A stretch of DNA of 35,814 nt from an uncultured Bacilli bacterium (GCA_947623625.1 CANQHD010000008.1:1-35814), one strand, 5' to 3'. Counted from the first letter of the stretch, positions 8,078 to 17,965 are shown. Numbers and translations: made by a program. Notes: generated from the letters alone by a model not told the origin.

Positions 8078-8380
8078 TTATCTATCGATATATCCTTCTA
8101 CTTCAGGAATTAAATCTTTTAAATAGGCATTTTCTTGGGAATACTTATTTAAAATATCCTGAAGTCTTTTTTTATCATCTGCTAAATATAGAAGAAGAAC
8201 TCCTGCAATTCGTGCTGCTAATTTTTGATAAAAAATTTGAACGTCATATTCTGTCATCTGATATTTTTTAGCAAGATATGGAAAAGCCGTATCTTTAAAA
8301 ATATAATTAATATATGAAGTAACGATTTGCTCTAATTCTTTGTCTTTTTTTGTTATTTTTACTTTTGTCCAAACTTTCAT
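8078..8380 (-). CDS. Conserved-looking hypothetical protein (100 aa)
   Basis: Intact ORF MKVWTKVKITKKDKELEQIVTSYINYIF... with AGGAAAAA upstream. No family recognised. Confidence 0.6.
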   Translation of the reverse strand: MKVWTKVKITKKDKELEQIVTSYINYIFKDTAFPYLAKKYQMTEYDVQIFYQKLAARIAGVLLLYLADDKKRLQDILNKYSQENAYLKDLIPEVEGYIDR

Positions 8381-8531
8381 ATTTTTTTCCTCACAATGTT
8401 ATTTATTATATCCATTTTTTTAAATTTTAAAAGATTTTTTACATCTTTTTCCTCTTTTTCCAAATATTTTCACACATTCATTTTTATTTTTAGAAAATAC
8501 TATGAATGTAGCTAAGAAAGGAGGTTATTTT

Positions 8532-9527
8532 TTGAAATTTAAAAATGCAATTTTAATTTTTATATTGTCTTTTTTAATTAGTATGCCCCAAACTGTTTTT
8601 GCTTATTCGAAAAACATTATTCCTGGTGGCGAGACGATTGGAATTGAAGTGAATTCTAAAGGCATTTTAGTTGTAGGTTTTTACAAAGTTAACGGAACAT
8701 ATCCTGCAAAAGATGCTGGTTTATCCATTGGCGATAAAATTATAAAAATCAATGAAAAAGCTGTATCTACAATTGATGAAATGGTCCAAGAAGTCAGTGC
8801 CATAAATAATGATGATAAAATCGACGTTACAATATCAAGAGAAGAAAAAGAATCCACTTTAACATTAGATTTAGTACAGGATGAACAAGGCATTTTAAAA
8901 ACCGGTCTTTTTGTTAAAGATACGATTACAGGACTTGGTACTTTAACATTTATTGATCCTACAACGAAGAAGTTTGGTGCTTTAGGGCATGAAATTCTTG
9001 AGAAGACAACTGCAAAAAAATTTGAAATAAAAGATGGTAAAATCTTTGAAGCCAATGTCGTTGGCATTACGAAGAGTGAAACAGGTCATCCTGGCGAGAA
9101 GAATGCAACTTATAATAAAGAAAATAAATTTGGTGCAATTGAAAAAAATATTGAATCGGGTATCTTTGGTACATATTTAAAAGATTTGCCTAATACGGAC
9201 ACATTAGAAGTAGCTACGCCTGATGAGGTCAAAATAGGACAAGCAAGCATTCGAACAGTCACAGCCAATAACACTGTCAAAGATTATTCAATTCGTATTT
9301 TAAAAATTAATAAAGAAGACACATCTAAAAATATTTTATTTGAAATCACCGATAATAATCTTCTATCAGAAACAGGTGGTGTTGTTCAAGGAATGAGTGG
9401 ATCTCCAATTGTTCAAAATAACAAAATAATTGGTGCTGTTACCCACGTTATTGTCAGTGATGCCAAAAAAGGATATGGAATCTTTATTACAAAAATGCTC
9501 GAAGATAGCGAACAAAAAGGAGAGTAA
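8532..9527 (+). CDS. spoIVB: SpoIVB serine peptidase (S55 family, PDZ domain)
   Basis: PDZ region (PAKDAGLSIGDKIIKINEKAV), GALGHEI, and GGVVQGMSGSPIVQNNKIIGAVTHVIVSDAKKGYGIFI. The AAAGGAGG SD supports a TTG start at 8532 (LKFKNAILIF) rather than 8502. Confidence 0.93.
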   Translation: MKFKNAILIFILSFLISMPQTVFAYSKNIIPGGETIGIEVNSKGILVVGFYKVNGTYPAKDAGLSIGDKIIKINEKAVSTIDEMVQEVSAINNDDKIDVTISREEKESTLTLDLVQDEQGILKTGLFVKDTITGLGTLTFIDPTTKKFGALGHEILEKTTAKKFEIKDGKIFEANVVGITKSETGHPGEKNATYNKENKFGAIEKNIESGIFGTYLKDLPNTDTLEVATPDEVKIGQASIRTVTANNTVKDYSIRILKINKEDTSKNILFEITDNNLLSETGGVVQGMSGSPIVQNNKIIGAVTHVIVSDAKKGYGIFITKMLEDSEQKGE

Positions 9528-9565
9528 AAAAACACTTCAGAAGTCATTTCTTGAAATGTTTTTTT
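9526..9565 (+). terminator. Rho-independent terminator of spoIVB
   Basis: AAACACTTCA ... TGAAATGTTTTTTT, a 10-bp stem with one mismatch on the + strand, followed by a T run. Confidence 0.65.
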
Positions 9566-10260
9566 CTCATTTTTTCAAAAGAGTTAAAATGAGATGTTCC
9601 ATATAAAATAATCATCATCCAAAAAATTGTCATTAAAAGTTCTTTAAGCTCTACACCAAGAATTGCTCCGCTTCGAACAAAAGTCATTAAAAATTGGTTC
9701 ACATAAGAAAGATAATATAAAATACCAATATTTAATATTATCTGGGCAAGAAAAGCGGATGATTTTATCTCTTTTTTTTCTGGATTATATTGATATAAGA
9801 AGCGACTGAGAATAAAAGAGATGATGGACGCTAAAAAGGCGATTTGAATCTCTTTACTTAAGTGAGATAAAAATAGACAAACTGGAAAAGTACAAAAGAA
9901 AAAGAGAGAATTTTCTAAAAGAAAAGATAAAAATGATTTTAAAAATTTTAAAATATTTTCTCGATTTTCTTGGTAAGTTGTTCCAAAGTAATTCAGAACA
10001 AAAAACTCTTCTAGTAAAAGAAAACTTGCCCCAAAAAGTTTAACCAATTTTGTTAATTTTAAAGTTCTTGTAAAGGAAAAAGAATAAATTCCAATGAGTA
10101 AAAAAATAAAAAGAAGAACTTTTGCTAAACGAAAAAGTAAGTTATAAAATTTTTTTTGAGAAAGAAAAGCATTTTTTCCTTCTAGAATAACAAGAAAGAG
10201 AACAGGAATTCCAAGAAGTAAAAAAATGAAGAAAAATTGTAAGAGCTTATTTAGATGCAT
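9544..10260 (-). CDS. Hypothetical multi-pass membrane protein
   Basis: Very hydrophobic, with many Leu/Phe/Ile TM segments. Track start at 10290 overlaps xseB by 23 nt; MHLNKLLQ at 10260 is a plausible start. No family recognised. Confidence 0.6.
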   Translation of the reverse strand: MHLNKLLQFFFIFLLLGIPVLFLVILEGKNAFLSQKKFYNLLFRLAKVLLFIFLLIGIYSFSFTRTLKLTKLVKLFGASFLLLEEFFVLNYFGTTYQENRENILKFLKSFLSFLLENSLFFFCTFPVCLFLSHLSKEIQIAFLASIISFILSRFLYQYNPEKKEIKSSAFLAQIILNIGILYYLSYVNQFLMTFVRSGAILGVELKELLMTIFWMMIILYGTSHFNSFEKMRKKHFKK

Positions 10261-10267
10261 CACAAGC

Positions 10268-10498
10268 TTATTTTTCCTCATCCACTTCAAAGTTTTCTAA
10301 AGTTCCGTCTTCTTGTACTATTTTTGAAAGAAGATCTGCTGCGCCTTTTAATTTTTCATCACAAAGTTTTGCCAATTTCATTGCTTGATTAAACTCATCA
10401 ATTGCAGTGTCTAAAGGAACTTCTCCACTTTCTAATTTTTTAACGATTCCCTCTAATTCTTCTAAATTTTCTTCGAATGTTTTTTCATTTTTTTCCAT
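10268..10498 (-). CDS. xseB: Exodeoxyribonuclease VII small subunit
   Basis: FEENLEELEGIVKKLESGEVPLDTAIDEFNQAMKLAKLCDEKL. Adjacent to xseA. Confidence 0.95.
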   Translation of the reverse strand: MEKNEKTFEENLEELEGIVKKLESGEVPLDTAIDEFNQAMKLAKLCDEKLKGAADLLSKIVQEDGTLENFEVDEEK

Positions 10499-10508
10499 AA
10501 AATCCTCC

Positions 10509-11762
10509 TTATATTACTTGGGCACGAACAGTGCCATCTTTTAATTCTAATTCCAATTTGTCATTTTCTTTTAAATCTTTTATTGAAGTTACAACCTTAC
10601 TATCTTTTTTAACAATTGCATAACCTCTTTTTAAAGTGAGCAATGGATTTAATATTTCTAGTTTTTCTAAATATAAAATGTAGCGTTGTTGTTTTTTCAA
10701 TAAGATTTTTTCAGGTTCCTTAAAAAGAACTGTCCTTTTTATAAGATCGTATTGATAACGTTTGTCTTTAATTTGCTTTTGCATGGCCTTTAATAAGTTT
10801 TCATAAGCAAGATCAAACTTTTGTTCTTTAACGTGATAAAGCCCAAGTGGTTCTCTCATAATAGGTCTTGATACAATTTGATTGAGCCTTTGTTTTTGAT
10901 ATGTTAGACGATTGAGCATTGCTTTTTTAAGGCGTATTGTCAGCTGTAAAATATAGTTTCTTACGTCTTTTTGATTTGGAACTGCAAGTTCTGCGGCACC
11001 TGTTGGCGTAGGTGCTCGAAGATCAGCGACAAAATCTGCAATTGTATAATCAATTTCATGTCCGACAGCACTAATAATTGGAACAGAAGACTGATAAATT
11101 GCTCGAGCCACTATTTCTTCATTAAAAGCCCACAAGTCTTCGATACTTCCCCCACCACGACCGACAATTAAAACATCTAAATCATAATTTTTGGCATTCT
11201 CAATTTGTCTTACAATATCTTCTTTAGCATTTTCTCCTTGAACAAGTGCTGGAAATAAAATGACTTCTGTTAAAGGAAAACGTCTTTTTATTGTTGATAA
11301 AATATCTCGAATAGCAGCACCTGTTGATGCTGTAATAACTCCAATTCGTTTTGGAAGACGTGGAATTTTTTTCTTTTTACTTGAATCAAACAACCCTTCC
11401 ATTTCTAACTTTTTCTTGAGCTGTTCAAAGGCAACATACAAATTACCAATTCCATCTTCTTTCATTTCATTCACATAGATTTGATAAGCGCCATTTGCCT
11501 CATATACATTAACTTTTCCAATAATCAAGACTTTCATACCATCTTGAGGTAAAAATTGAACACGAAGGGCATTGGATGAGAACATAATCGCATTAATTCT
11601 CGATGTTTCATCTTTAAGAGTAAAGTAAAAATGTCCTCTAGTATGTGCTTTAAAATTAGAAATTTCTCCTCTTAAATAAACCTGCTGTAAATTCTCATCA
11701 TTATCAAGACGATATTTGATATAGCGGTTTAATTCGCTTACTGTAATATATTCTTCTTTCAT
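10509..11762 (-). CDS. xseA: Exodeoxyribonuclease VII large subunit
   Basis: YLRGEISNFKAHTRGHFYFTLKDE, GVITASTGAAIRDILSTIKRRFP, GRGGGSIEDLWAFNEE and SAVGHEIDYTIADFVADLRAPTPTGAAELAVP. Confidence 0.97.
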   Translation of the reverse strand: MKEEYITVSELNRYIKYRLDNDENLQQVYLRGEISNFKAHTRGHFYFTLKDETSRINAIMFSSNALRVQFLPQDGMKVLIIGKVNVYEANGAYQIYVNEMKEDGIGNLYVAFEQLKKKLEMEGLFDSSKKKKIPRLPKRIGVITASTGAAIRDILSTIKRRFPLTEVILFPALVQGENAKEDIVRQIENAKNYDLDVLIVGRGGGSIEDLWAFNEEIVARAIYQSSVPIISAVGHEIDYTIADFVADLRAPTPTGAAELAVPNQKDVRNYILQLTIRLKKAMLNRLTYQKQRLNQIVSRPIMREPLGLYHVKEQKFDLAYENLLKAMQKQIKDKRYQYDLIKRTVLFKEPEKILLKKQQRYILYLEKLEILNPLLTLKRGYAIVKKDSKVVTSIKDLKENDKLELELKDGTVRAQVI

Positions 11763-11771
11763 TTTTGACCT

Positions 11772-12176
11772 CTAATTCTTTTCATCTTTATGGCAAATTG
11801 AGTCCAAAACACCATTGATCATTTTAACGACTTTCTCATCACTATAAAGTTTTGAAAGTTCAATAGCTTCATTAATCACAACAGCACGAGGTGTATCTGT
11901 ATATTCTAATTCGTAAATAGCTAATAATAATATGGCTTGATCCACTTTAGATAATCTTTTTAATTCCCAATCTACTAAGTAAGAATTTGCAAGAGAGATT
12001 AAAGTTTCTCTTTCTTTTAAAACTCCCTTAAGGCAAGATGAGACAAATGGATCTGAATCCGTCATTTCACTTTGAATAACATCTTCAATCTCATAATCTA
12101 TTTTACTTTCTTCATAAATAAAGATTTTATAAAGAATATTGACAATATTTTTTCGCAATGTAGTTCTGTTTTTCAT
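11772..12176 (-). CDS. nusB: Transcription antitermination factor NusB
   Basis: RKNIVNILYKIFI, W-LKRLSKVDQAILLLAIYELEYTDTPRAVVINEAIELSKLYSDEKVVKMINGVLDSI. Confidence 0.95.
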   Translation of the reverse strand: MKNRTTLRKNIVNILYKIFIYEESKIDYEIEDVIQSEMTDSDPFVSSCLKGVLKERETLISLANSYLVDWELKRLSKVDQAILLLAIYELEYTDTPRAVVINEAIELSKLYSDEKVVKMINGVLDSICHKDEKN

Positions 12177-12219
12177 TTTTTATCACCACTTTAATCATAA
12201 CAAAATTTTCTTATTTCTT

Positions 12220-14775
12220 CTAGTCATTACTTTGTTTTAATTCCTCTTTAATTTCCATTAAAAAGTTAAGAGCCTCAATGGGTGTCATATAAAGAGGATC
12301 GATTTCTTTTAATTTTTTGATAGTCTCATCATTATCTTCATGTATTTCTTCTTCATTAAGTGAAAAAAGACTTGTTTGCGTATAAACTCTTTCTTGACTT
12401 CCCTTTTGTTCATAAAAAGATAAAATTTCTTTTGCTCGTGCAATTAAACTTTTAGGAAGTGATGCAAGAGAGGCGACATTAATTCCATAGCTTTTATCCA
12501 CTGCTCCTTCTTTTACTTGATGTAAAAAGATAAGTTTGCCCTCTTCTTCTTGGGCAGAGACATGGACATTTTTTAAACGCGGCAAAGACTCATCTAAAGT
12601 CGTTAATTCATGATAATGTGTTGAAAAAAGTGTCTTACAGTGTACTTTATCATGAATATACTCAAGAATTGCTTGAGCAAGACTCATTCCATCATAAGTG
12701 GCTGTTCCTCTTCCTAATTCATCAAAGAGAATTAAACTGTTTTTTGTTGCCGCTTGAAGAGCATCATTTGCCTCTTTCATTTCAATCATAAAAGTCGATT
12801 CCCCACTCACTAAGTCATCACTTGCACCGATTCTCGTAAATATTTTATCAAATAGAGGTAACTTACAAGATGTGCAAGGAACAAAAGAGCCAATCTGCGC
12901 TAAAATAACAATAATAGCAAGCTGTCTCATATAAGTAGATTTACCTGCCATATTAGGGCCTGTAATTAACAAAATATCTGTATTTTCATCCATGATAATA
13001 TCGTTTTCTATATATTTTTCTCTCATGACTTGTTCAACAACGGGGTGTCTACTTCCTAAAAGTTCTAATTCATTTTTCTCTGTAATCATCGGTCTTACAA
13101 AGTGATAATCATCTGCAATTTGAGAGAATGCCTGAAGCATATCAATTTCTGCTAAAATACGTGCTGTTTTTTGTAAGGATGCAATATATCGCTTAACAAC
13201 TTCACGAATACCCATAAACAATTGATATTCTAGTTGAATAATTTTCTCTTCGGCTCCTAAAATAATATTTTCTTTCTCTTTTAATAGTGGCGTAACAAAT
13301 CGTTCACAATTTGAAAGCGTCTGTCTTCTCTCATAGCCAAATTCTTCTTTAATTTGACTAATTTGCCCCTTACTCACTTCAATATAATAACCAAAAATTT
13401 TATTATATCCAACTTTTAAAGTTCGAATACCGGTTCTTTCTTTTTCTTCTTGTTCAAATTGTAAAAGAAAGTCTTTTGATCCTGTTCGAACACTTCTTAA
13501 TGCATCCAACTCTTCATTATAACCATTTTTAATGAGTGAACCTTCTTTTACTGAGATAGGTGCATCTTCATTAATGGATTTTTCTAAAAGAGCGTATAAT
13601 TCTTCAAAAGTATCAATTTGAGTATCATATTTTAATTCTTCTAAAAGAGAAGCAATTGTTGGAAGAACTTTCAAAGAAGATTTTAACTGAAGCAAATCTC
13701 TGGCATTCAAATTTCCATATGCAACTCGTCCAGACAATCTTTCAAGATCATAAACTTTATCTAACGCTTCTTTTAAATCATCTCTTAAAATAAATTGAAC
13801 TCTGAGCGTTTCAACAAAGTCATAGCGCCTTTCGATTTTTTTTCGATCAGTTAGTGGGCTTTCAATGGATTGTTTTAAAAACCTGCTTCCCATTGCTGTT
13901 TTGCATCGATCTAAAAACCATAGGAGACTATTTTGACGTTTTCTAGCACGCAATGTTAACACAAGTTCCAAATTTTGAGCTGTATTTCCACTTAATAGCA
14001 AATGATCAGAGGGTGCAATCACATTGACTTGTTGTAAGTGCGATAAATCCCCTTTCTTGGTATCTAAAAGATAATAAAGTAAATGACGAACACCTGTAAT
14101 AACACGAACATCTTTTAGATGTTGATAAATTCTTTGATAATCATCTTGACTGTATAACTCATCTGTAATGGTTACCATTACTTGATGCGTTTCTCTTATC
14201 TTTTGAAGAAGAACCCGATCAAATTTATCATTAACAATCACTTCTTGAATACCTAAAAGGCGTATTTCTCTTATGAGATCCCCTTCTTCATGTGATAAGA
14301 TAGCACTATAAAACTCACCCGTTGAAATATCTGTATAAGACAAGACATAGCAATATTCAAAATCATAAATACTAGCGATAAAATTATTGTCTTTTGAGTC
14401 AATCATTCTATCTAATCTTGTTCCTTTTGTAATGACTTGAATGACATCTCGCTTCACCATTTCTTTTGTCGTCTTAGGATCTTCTAATTGCTCACAAATG
14501 GCGACTTTATACCCCTTTTCAATCAGCTTATCTAAGTATCCACTATAAGCTTTATAGGGAATACCACACATTGGAACTTTCTCTTCTAAACCAGCTTGTT
14601 TCCCGGTTAAGGCAAGCTCTAATTCTCGAGAAGCTAAAATCGCATCTTCAAAAAACATCTCATAAAAGTCACCCAGTCTAAAAAAGACAATACTATCTTC
14701 ATATTTTTCCTTTATCTGCATATACTGCCGCATCATAGGGCTTAACTTTTCTAAATCTACTTCACTACGTAACAT
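12220..14775 (-). CDS. mutS: DNA mismatch repair protein MutS
   Basis: FFRLGDFYEMFFEDA mismatch-binding motif, TGPNMAGKSTYMRQ Walker A, LILFDELGRGTATYDGMSLA Walker B, TLFSTHYHELT. Confidence 0.98.
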   Translation of the reverse strand: MLRSEVDLEKLSPMMRQYMQIKEKYEDSIVFFRLGDFYEMFFEDAILASRELELALTGKQAGLEEKVPMCGIPYKAYSGYLDKLIEKGYKVAICEQLEDPKTTKEMVKRDVIQVITKGTRLDRMIDSKDNNFIASIYDFEYCYVLSYTDISTGEFYSAILSHEEGDLIREIRLLGIQEVIVNDKFDRVLLQKIRETHQVMVTITDELYSQDDYQRIYQHLKDVRVITGVRHLLYYLLDTKKGDLSHLQQVNVIAPSDHLLLSGNTAQNLELVLTLRARKRQNSLLWFLDRCKTAMGSRFLKQSIESPLTDRKKIERRYDFVETLRVQFILRDDLKEALDKVYDLERLSGRVAYGNLNARDLLQLKSSLKVLPTIASLLEELKYDTQIDTFEELYALLEKSINEDAPISVKEGSLIKNGYNEELDALRSVRTGSKDFLLQFEQEEKERTGIRTLKVGYNKIFGYYIEVSKGQISQIKEEFGYERRQTLSNCERFVTPLLKEKENIILGAEEKIIQLEYQLFMGIREVVKRYIASLQKTARILAEIDMLQAFSQIADDYHFVRPMITEKNELELLGSRHPVVEQVMREKYIENDIIMDENTDILLITGPNMAGKSTYMRQLAIIVILAQIGSFVPCTSCKLPLFDKIFTRIGASDDLVSGESTFMIEMKEANDALQAATKNSLILFDELGRGTATYDGMSLAQAILEYIHDKVHCKTLFSTHYHELTTLDESLPRLKNVHVSAQEEEGKLIFLHQVKEGAVDKSYGINVASLASLPKSLIARAKEILSFYEQKGSQERVYTQTSLFSLNEEEIHEDNDETIKKLKEIDPLYMTPIEALNFLMEIKEELKQSND

Positions 14776-14877
14776 ACTACTTCACTTCATTTCTCCATTT
14801 AATTTAACGTATCATACTTATGTTTGAGAGTCAACCCGTTTTTTATTTTTTCTCACACTTTTGGAATAAAGCAGCAG

Positions 14878-15888
14878 CTAAAGACTTTTTAACTTTTGAA
14901 TCGCATCTTTAAAGCTATCAATAGCGATCAATTTGATTTTGTACTTTTTCTTACTTATCTCTTTCTTACACTCTTCGTAATTATCTCCACTTGGAACTAA
15001 AAAGACATCTGCCTTTGCTTTCACTGCACCTCTTAATTTATAAATAACGCCACCAATTTCACCAACACTTCCATCCGTTTCAATCGTTCCTGTTCCCACG
15101 ATTTTAAGTCCTTTGGTTATGTCTTTTTTTACCAGCCGATTATAAATGGCAAGCGCTGTTGTAACACCACCACTTGGTCCTCCTTCTGCTGATTTAAAAT
15201 GAAGAGAAATTGCGGGATCCGTTTGATAATCATCTATCTCTTGTACAGCAATTCCTGTTAGTTTTTCGTTGTCTTTTGAGTAAATTACAACATCTTTCTT
15301 CTCTTTTTTATCATCTTTTTCTATCGTGAGGGAAAGAGTATCTCCTACTTCTTTTTCTTGAACTTTCATTCGATATAAATCAATGGAAGTCAAGTTCTCT
15401 CCATCCACTTTCAAAATTTTATCTCCAACTTCTAAAGGATTTTTATGAGACTTATCTACAAAATAAACATAAAAGTTTTTAGAAAGGACTTGATAAGTCT
15501 TATTTGCTTCTTGATAAGCATTAGAAATCGCATTTTGATTGGCTTGTTTTAAATCAAGTTGACTTCTAAAAAAGATATCTTTTTCACTCTCATCTTCTCC
15601 TAAAGTATACTCATCGGTTGAAACCACTTCCCAATCTTTATGAAACTTAGAGAGAATCATCATTGCCATAGTTCCTTTCCACTCACTTACGTATGCAAGA
15701 TGAAAACTTCCCTTTTTCACTTTTGTATTTTCAATCTCAATCCTCTTGTCAATTGGAATAATTCCTCCTCCTGTATAAATATAATAAGGAAGAGGAAAAG
15801 TAAGAAAAAGATAAAGTCCTACTAAAAGCAGTAAGAATTTCGCATTTTCTTTGATAAAATTTTTTCCATTTTGAATCCATTTTTTCAA
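14878..15888 (-). CDS. YlbL-like PDZ domain and Lon-type (S16) serine protease
   Basis: N-terminal TM, PDZ (PLEVGDKILKVDGENL), then the Lon catalytic region GPSGGVTTALAIYNRLVKKDITKGLKIVGTGTIETDGSVGEIGGVIYKLRGAVKAKADVFLVP. Confidence 0.9.
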   Translation of the reverse strand: MKKWIQNGKNFIKENAKFLLLLVGLYLFLTFPLPYYIYTGGGIIPIDKRIEIENTKVKKGSFHLAYVSEWKGTMAMMILSKFHKDWEVVSTDEYTLGEDESEKDIFFRSQLDLKQANQNAISNAYQEANKTYQVLSKNFYVYFVDKSHKNPLEVGDKILKVDGENLTSIDLYRMKVQEKEVGDTLSLTIEKDDKKEKKDVVIYSKDNEKLTGIAVQEIDDYQTDPAISLHFKSAEGGPSGGVTTALAIYNRLVKKDITKGLKIVGTGTIETDGSVGEIGGVIYKLRGAVKAKADVFLVPSGDNYEECKKEISKKKYKIKLIAIDSFKDAIQKLKSL

Positions 15889-15944
15889 AACACAAAACCT
15901 TCTTTCTTCTTTTCTATTCTATTATAACAAAAGGAGTTTAATTG

Positions 15945-16916
15945 ATGAAAAAAAAACTATTTTATTTGACAATTTTATTCGCATTTCTCTTTTGTTTTTT
16001 CATGGTTTTAATCTTTCCTAAAAACACGATTCTTATTGCAGAAAATGCTCTTACTGTCTTTAAAGAAAAACTATTTCCTTCTCTTTTTCCCTTTTTAGTC
16101 TTAGGAGAAATACTTATTTTACTCGGTATTCCAAATTATCTTTCAGTTCTTTTAGATAAACCCTTTCGCTCCATATTTAAAATGAGTGGAACCTCTTCAT
16201 TTTTGATTCTAATTAGTCTGTTTTCAGGCTTTCCAAGTGGACCTAAATTTACAAAGAAAATCTATTTAAAAGGAGAGATTTCAAAAGATGAAGCCAATCG
16301 CCTATTACAAATTGTCCATTTCTCAAATCCCCTTTTTGTCCTTGGAACTGTTCACTTCATTGTCAAAAATAATCCCGTTACGTATCTCATATTATTTTCT
16401 CATATTCTTTCAAATTTTCTTCTTTTATTTCTAACGAGAGGTCAACAAAAGCTTTCCTTTTCTAAAACCCAAAAAACTTTTCAATCCACTTTCAACACTT
16501 ACGCACAAAATATAACTCAATTTGGGATGGATCTTTTGGATGCGATTAAAAGTAGTATTGATACCCTCCTTTTTATGCTGGGCTCGGTTACATTTTTTAT
16601 GATATTATCCTCCTTCTTAAAACAAGGAATTCCAACACTTTTCCTTAAGACATTTCTTACAGGAGTCCTAGATTTAACAACCGGTATCTTAGCGCTTGAT
16701 CAGTTTTCTTCACATCTTTTTATTCAAGGAGTACTCGCTACTTTTTTCTTAAGTTTTGGAAGTTTATCTGTCCACATTCAAGTCTTCAATGCTTTAAAAG
16801 AGACGAATTTATCTTTTTCATCTTTTTTTAAAGGGCGAATTTACGCATCTATTTTATCCATTGTTTTATTCAGCTTATTATACACTTTCTTGATAATTAA
16901 CGGGGGCTGTTATTAA
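15945..16916 (+). CDS. ylbJ: YlbJ-like sporulation integral membrane protein (nucleoside-recognition/Gate fold)
   Basis: LFPSLFPFLVLGEIL, SLFSGFPSGPKFTKKIYLKGEISKDEANRLLQIVHFSNPLFVLGTV. AAAGGAG SD. ATG at 15945. Confidence 0.85.
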   Translation: MKKKLFYLTILFAFLFCFFMVLIFPKNTILIAENALTVFKEKLFPSLFPFLVLGEILILLGIPNYLSVLLDKPFRSIFKMSGTSSFLILISLFSGFPSGPKFTKKIYLKGEISKDEANRLLQIVHFSNPLFVLGTVHFIVKNNPVTYLILFSHILSNFLLLFLTRGQQKLSFSKTQKTFQSTFNTYAQNITQFGMDLLDAIKSSIDTLLFMLGSVTFFMILSSFLKQGIPTLFLKTFLTGVLDLTTGILALDQFSSHLFIQGVLATFFLSFGSLSVHIQVFNALKETNLSFSSFFKGRIYASILSIVLFSLLYTFLIINGGCY

Positions 16917-17381
16917 AAGACGCTTTTTTTGATTCAAATTCGGATGTTCTAATACAATTTCTAAAGAAATAAAACGTCCTGTTCCACTTCCTACGAATTT
17001 AAATTGGTAACTTGCGATTTTCAAATCGACAATTTTCGGAAAATCATAACGAATTTCTTTTCCAGTCGCTCCATATCGAATAAACATCTCACTTTGATTC
17101 AATACAAGATGTGTTTGATTGCTACCATCTTTCGCCGTTTTTAAATAAAAAGTGACTGAACTACCTGAAATAGAGGCATTTGTTAATCTTCTTTTAATTA
17201 AATCATCTTGAATCATTTTAGTTGTCGTATTAATAAAGGCTTGTAGAGATGTTTCAAATGATGAAATTTGCTGTTTGTTTTTATAGTTTAAAACAACATC
17301 AAAAAGTCCAATAGCAATCGCTGAGACAATGATAAAAGAAACAAGCAATTCAATAGATGTAAATCCTTTTTTATCCAGCAT
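16878..17381 (-). CDS. Type IV prepilin-like (ComG/pseudopilin) protein
   Basis: N-terminal prepilin signature KKG|FTSIELLVSFIIVSAIAIGLFDVV. SD AGGTGAG. Confidence 0.8.
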   Translation of the reverse strand: MLDKKGFTSIELLVSFIIVSAIAIGLFDVVLNYKNKQQISSFETSLQAFINTTTKMIQDDLIKRRLTNASISGSSVTFYLKTAKDGSNQTHLVLNQSEMFIRYGATGKEIRYDFPKIVDLKIASYQFKFVGSGTGRFISLEIVLEHPNLNQKKRLLITAPVNYQESV

Positions 17382-17883
17382 TTTTTCTCACCTCAATCGT
17401 TCCATAACTACTTGCTTCTTCAATACGCACATCTTTCATTTCAACAATAACATGATAAAGATCGGGTTCATTTTTGTATTTCGGAAGCGTATTTAAATAA
17501 TCTTTTAATTCTCTTGTAAAACGTGTCTCATCTTTAATATAGTTTTTAAATTCATCTAAAGTTGCACTTGTCAAATAGATCTTTTGAATATAATTGACAC
17601 TTTTAAAGTTTTCACAAAAAGACACGTCTTTATAATATTGGCAATCTGTCACATCTAAGTAGCCATTTTGCAAACTAAATATTTCTTCTTGTCCTTTATC
17701 TAAAATCATTTTACGTGCCCAATGAGCAACATATTTTGAAGAGACAGAATCATAATAGCCCCTTCGTTCATATTCTGCAATAATGGGAAAAATATTGGTA
17801 TAAAGAAGCGTTAAAAGCGACATGATAAAAACACTCACTATCAATGTTTCAACAAGAACAAAACCCCTTTGCTTTTTCCTCAT
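17371..17883 (-). CDS. Type IV prepilin-like (pseudopilin) protein
   Basis: KKQRG|FVLVETLIVSVFIMSLLTLLYTNIF prepilin signature. SD AGAGGTGAAG before the ATG at 17883. Confidence 0.8.
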   Translation of the reverse strand: MRKKQRGFVLVETLIVSVFIMSLLTLLYTNIFPIIAEYERRGYYDSVSSKYVAHWARKMILDKGQEEIFSLQNGYLDVTDCQYYKDVSFCENFKSVNYIQKIYLTSATLDEFKNYIKDETRFTRELKDYLNTLPKYKNEPDLYHVIVEMKDVRIEEASSYGTIEVRKNAG

Positions 17884-17898
17884 TTCAAACTTCACCTC

Positions 17899-17927
17899 TT
17901 GTTTATCTTCTAAAAATATTATATAAT
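17899..17927 (+). promoter_or_regulatory. Sigma-A-like promoter upstream of the PilB/GspE ATPase gene
   Basis: TTGTTT (17899-17904), 17-nt spacer, TATAAT (17922-17927). AAAAGGAGG SD before the ATG at 17966. Confidence 0.6.
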
Positions 17928-17965
17928 GAAATAAGATAAAATACTAGGGTAAAAAGGAGGCATTT

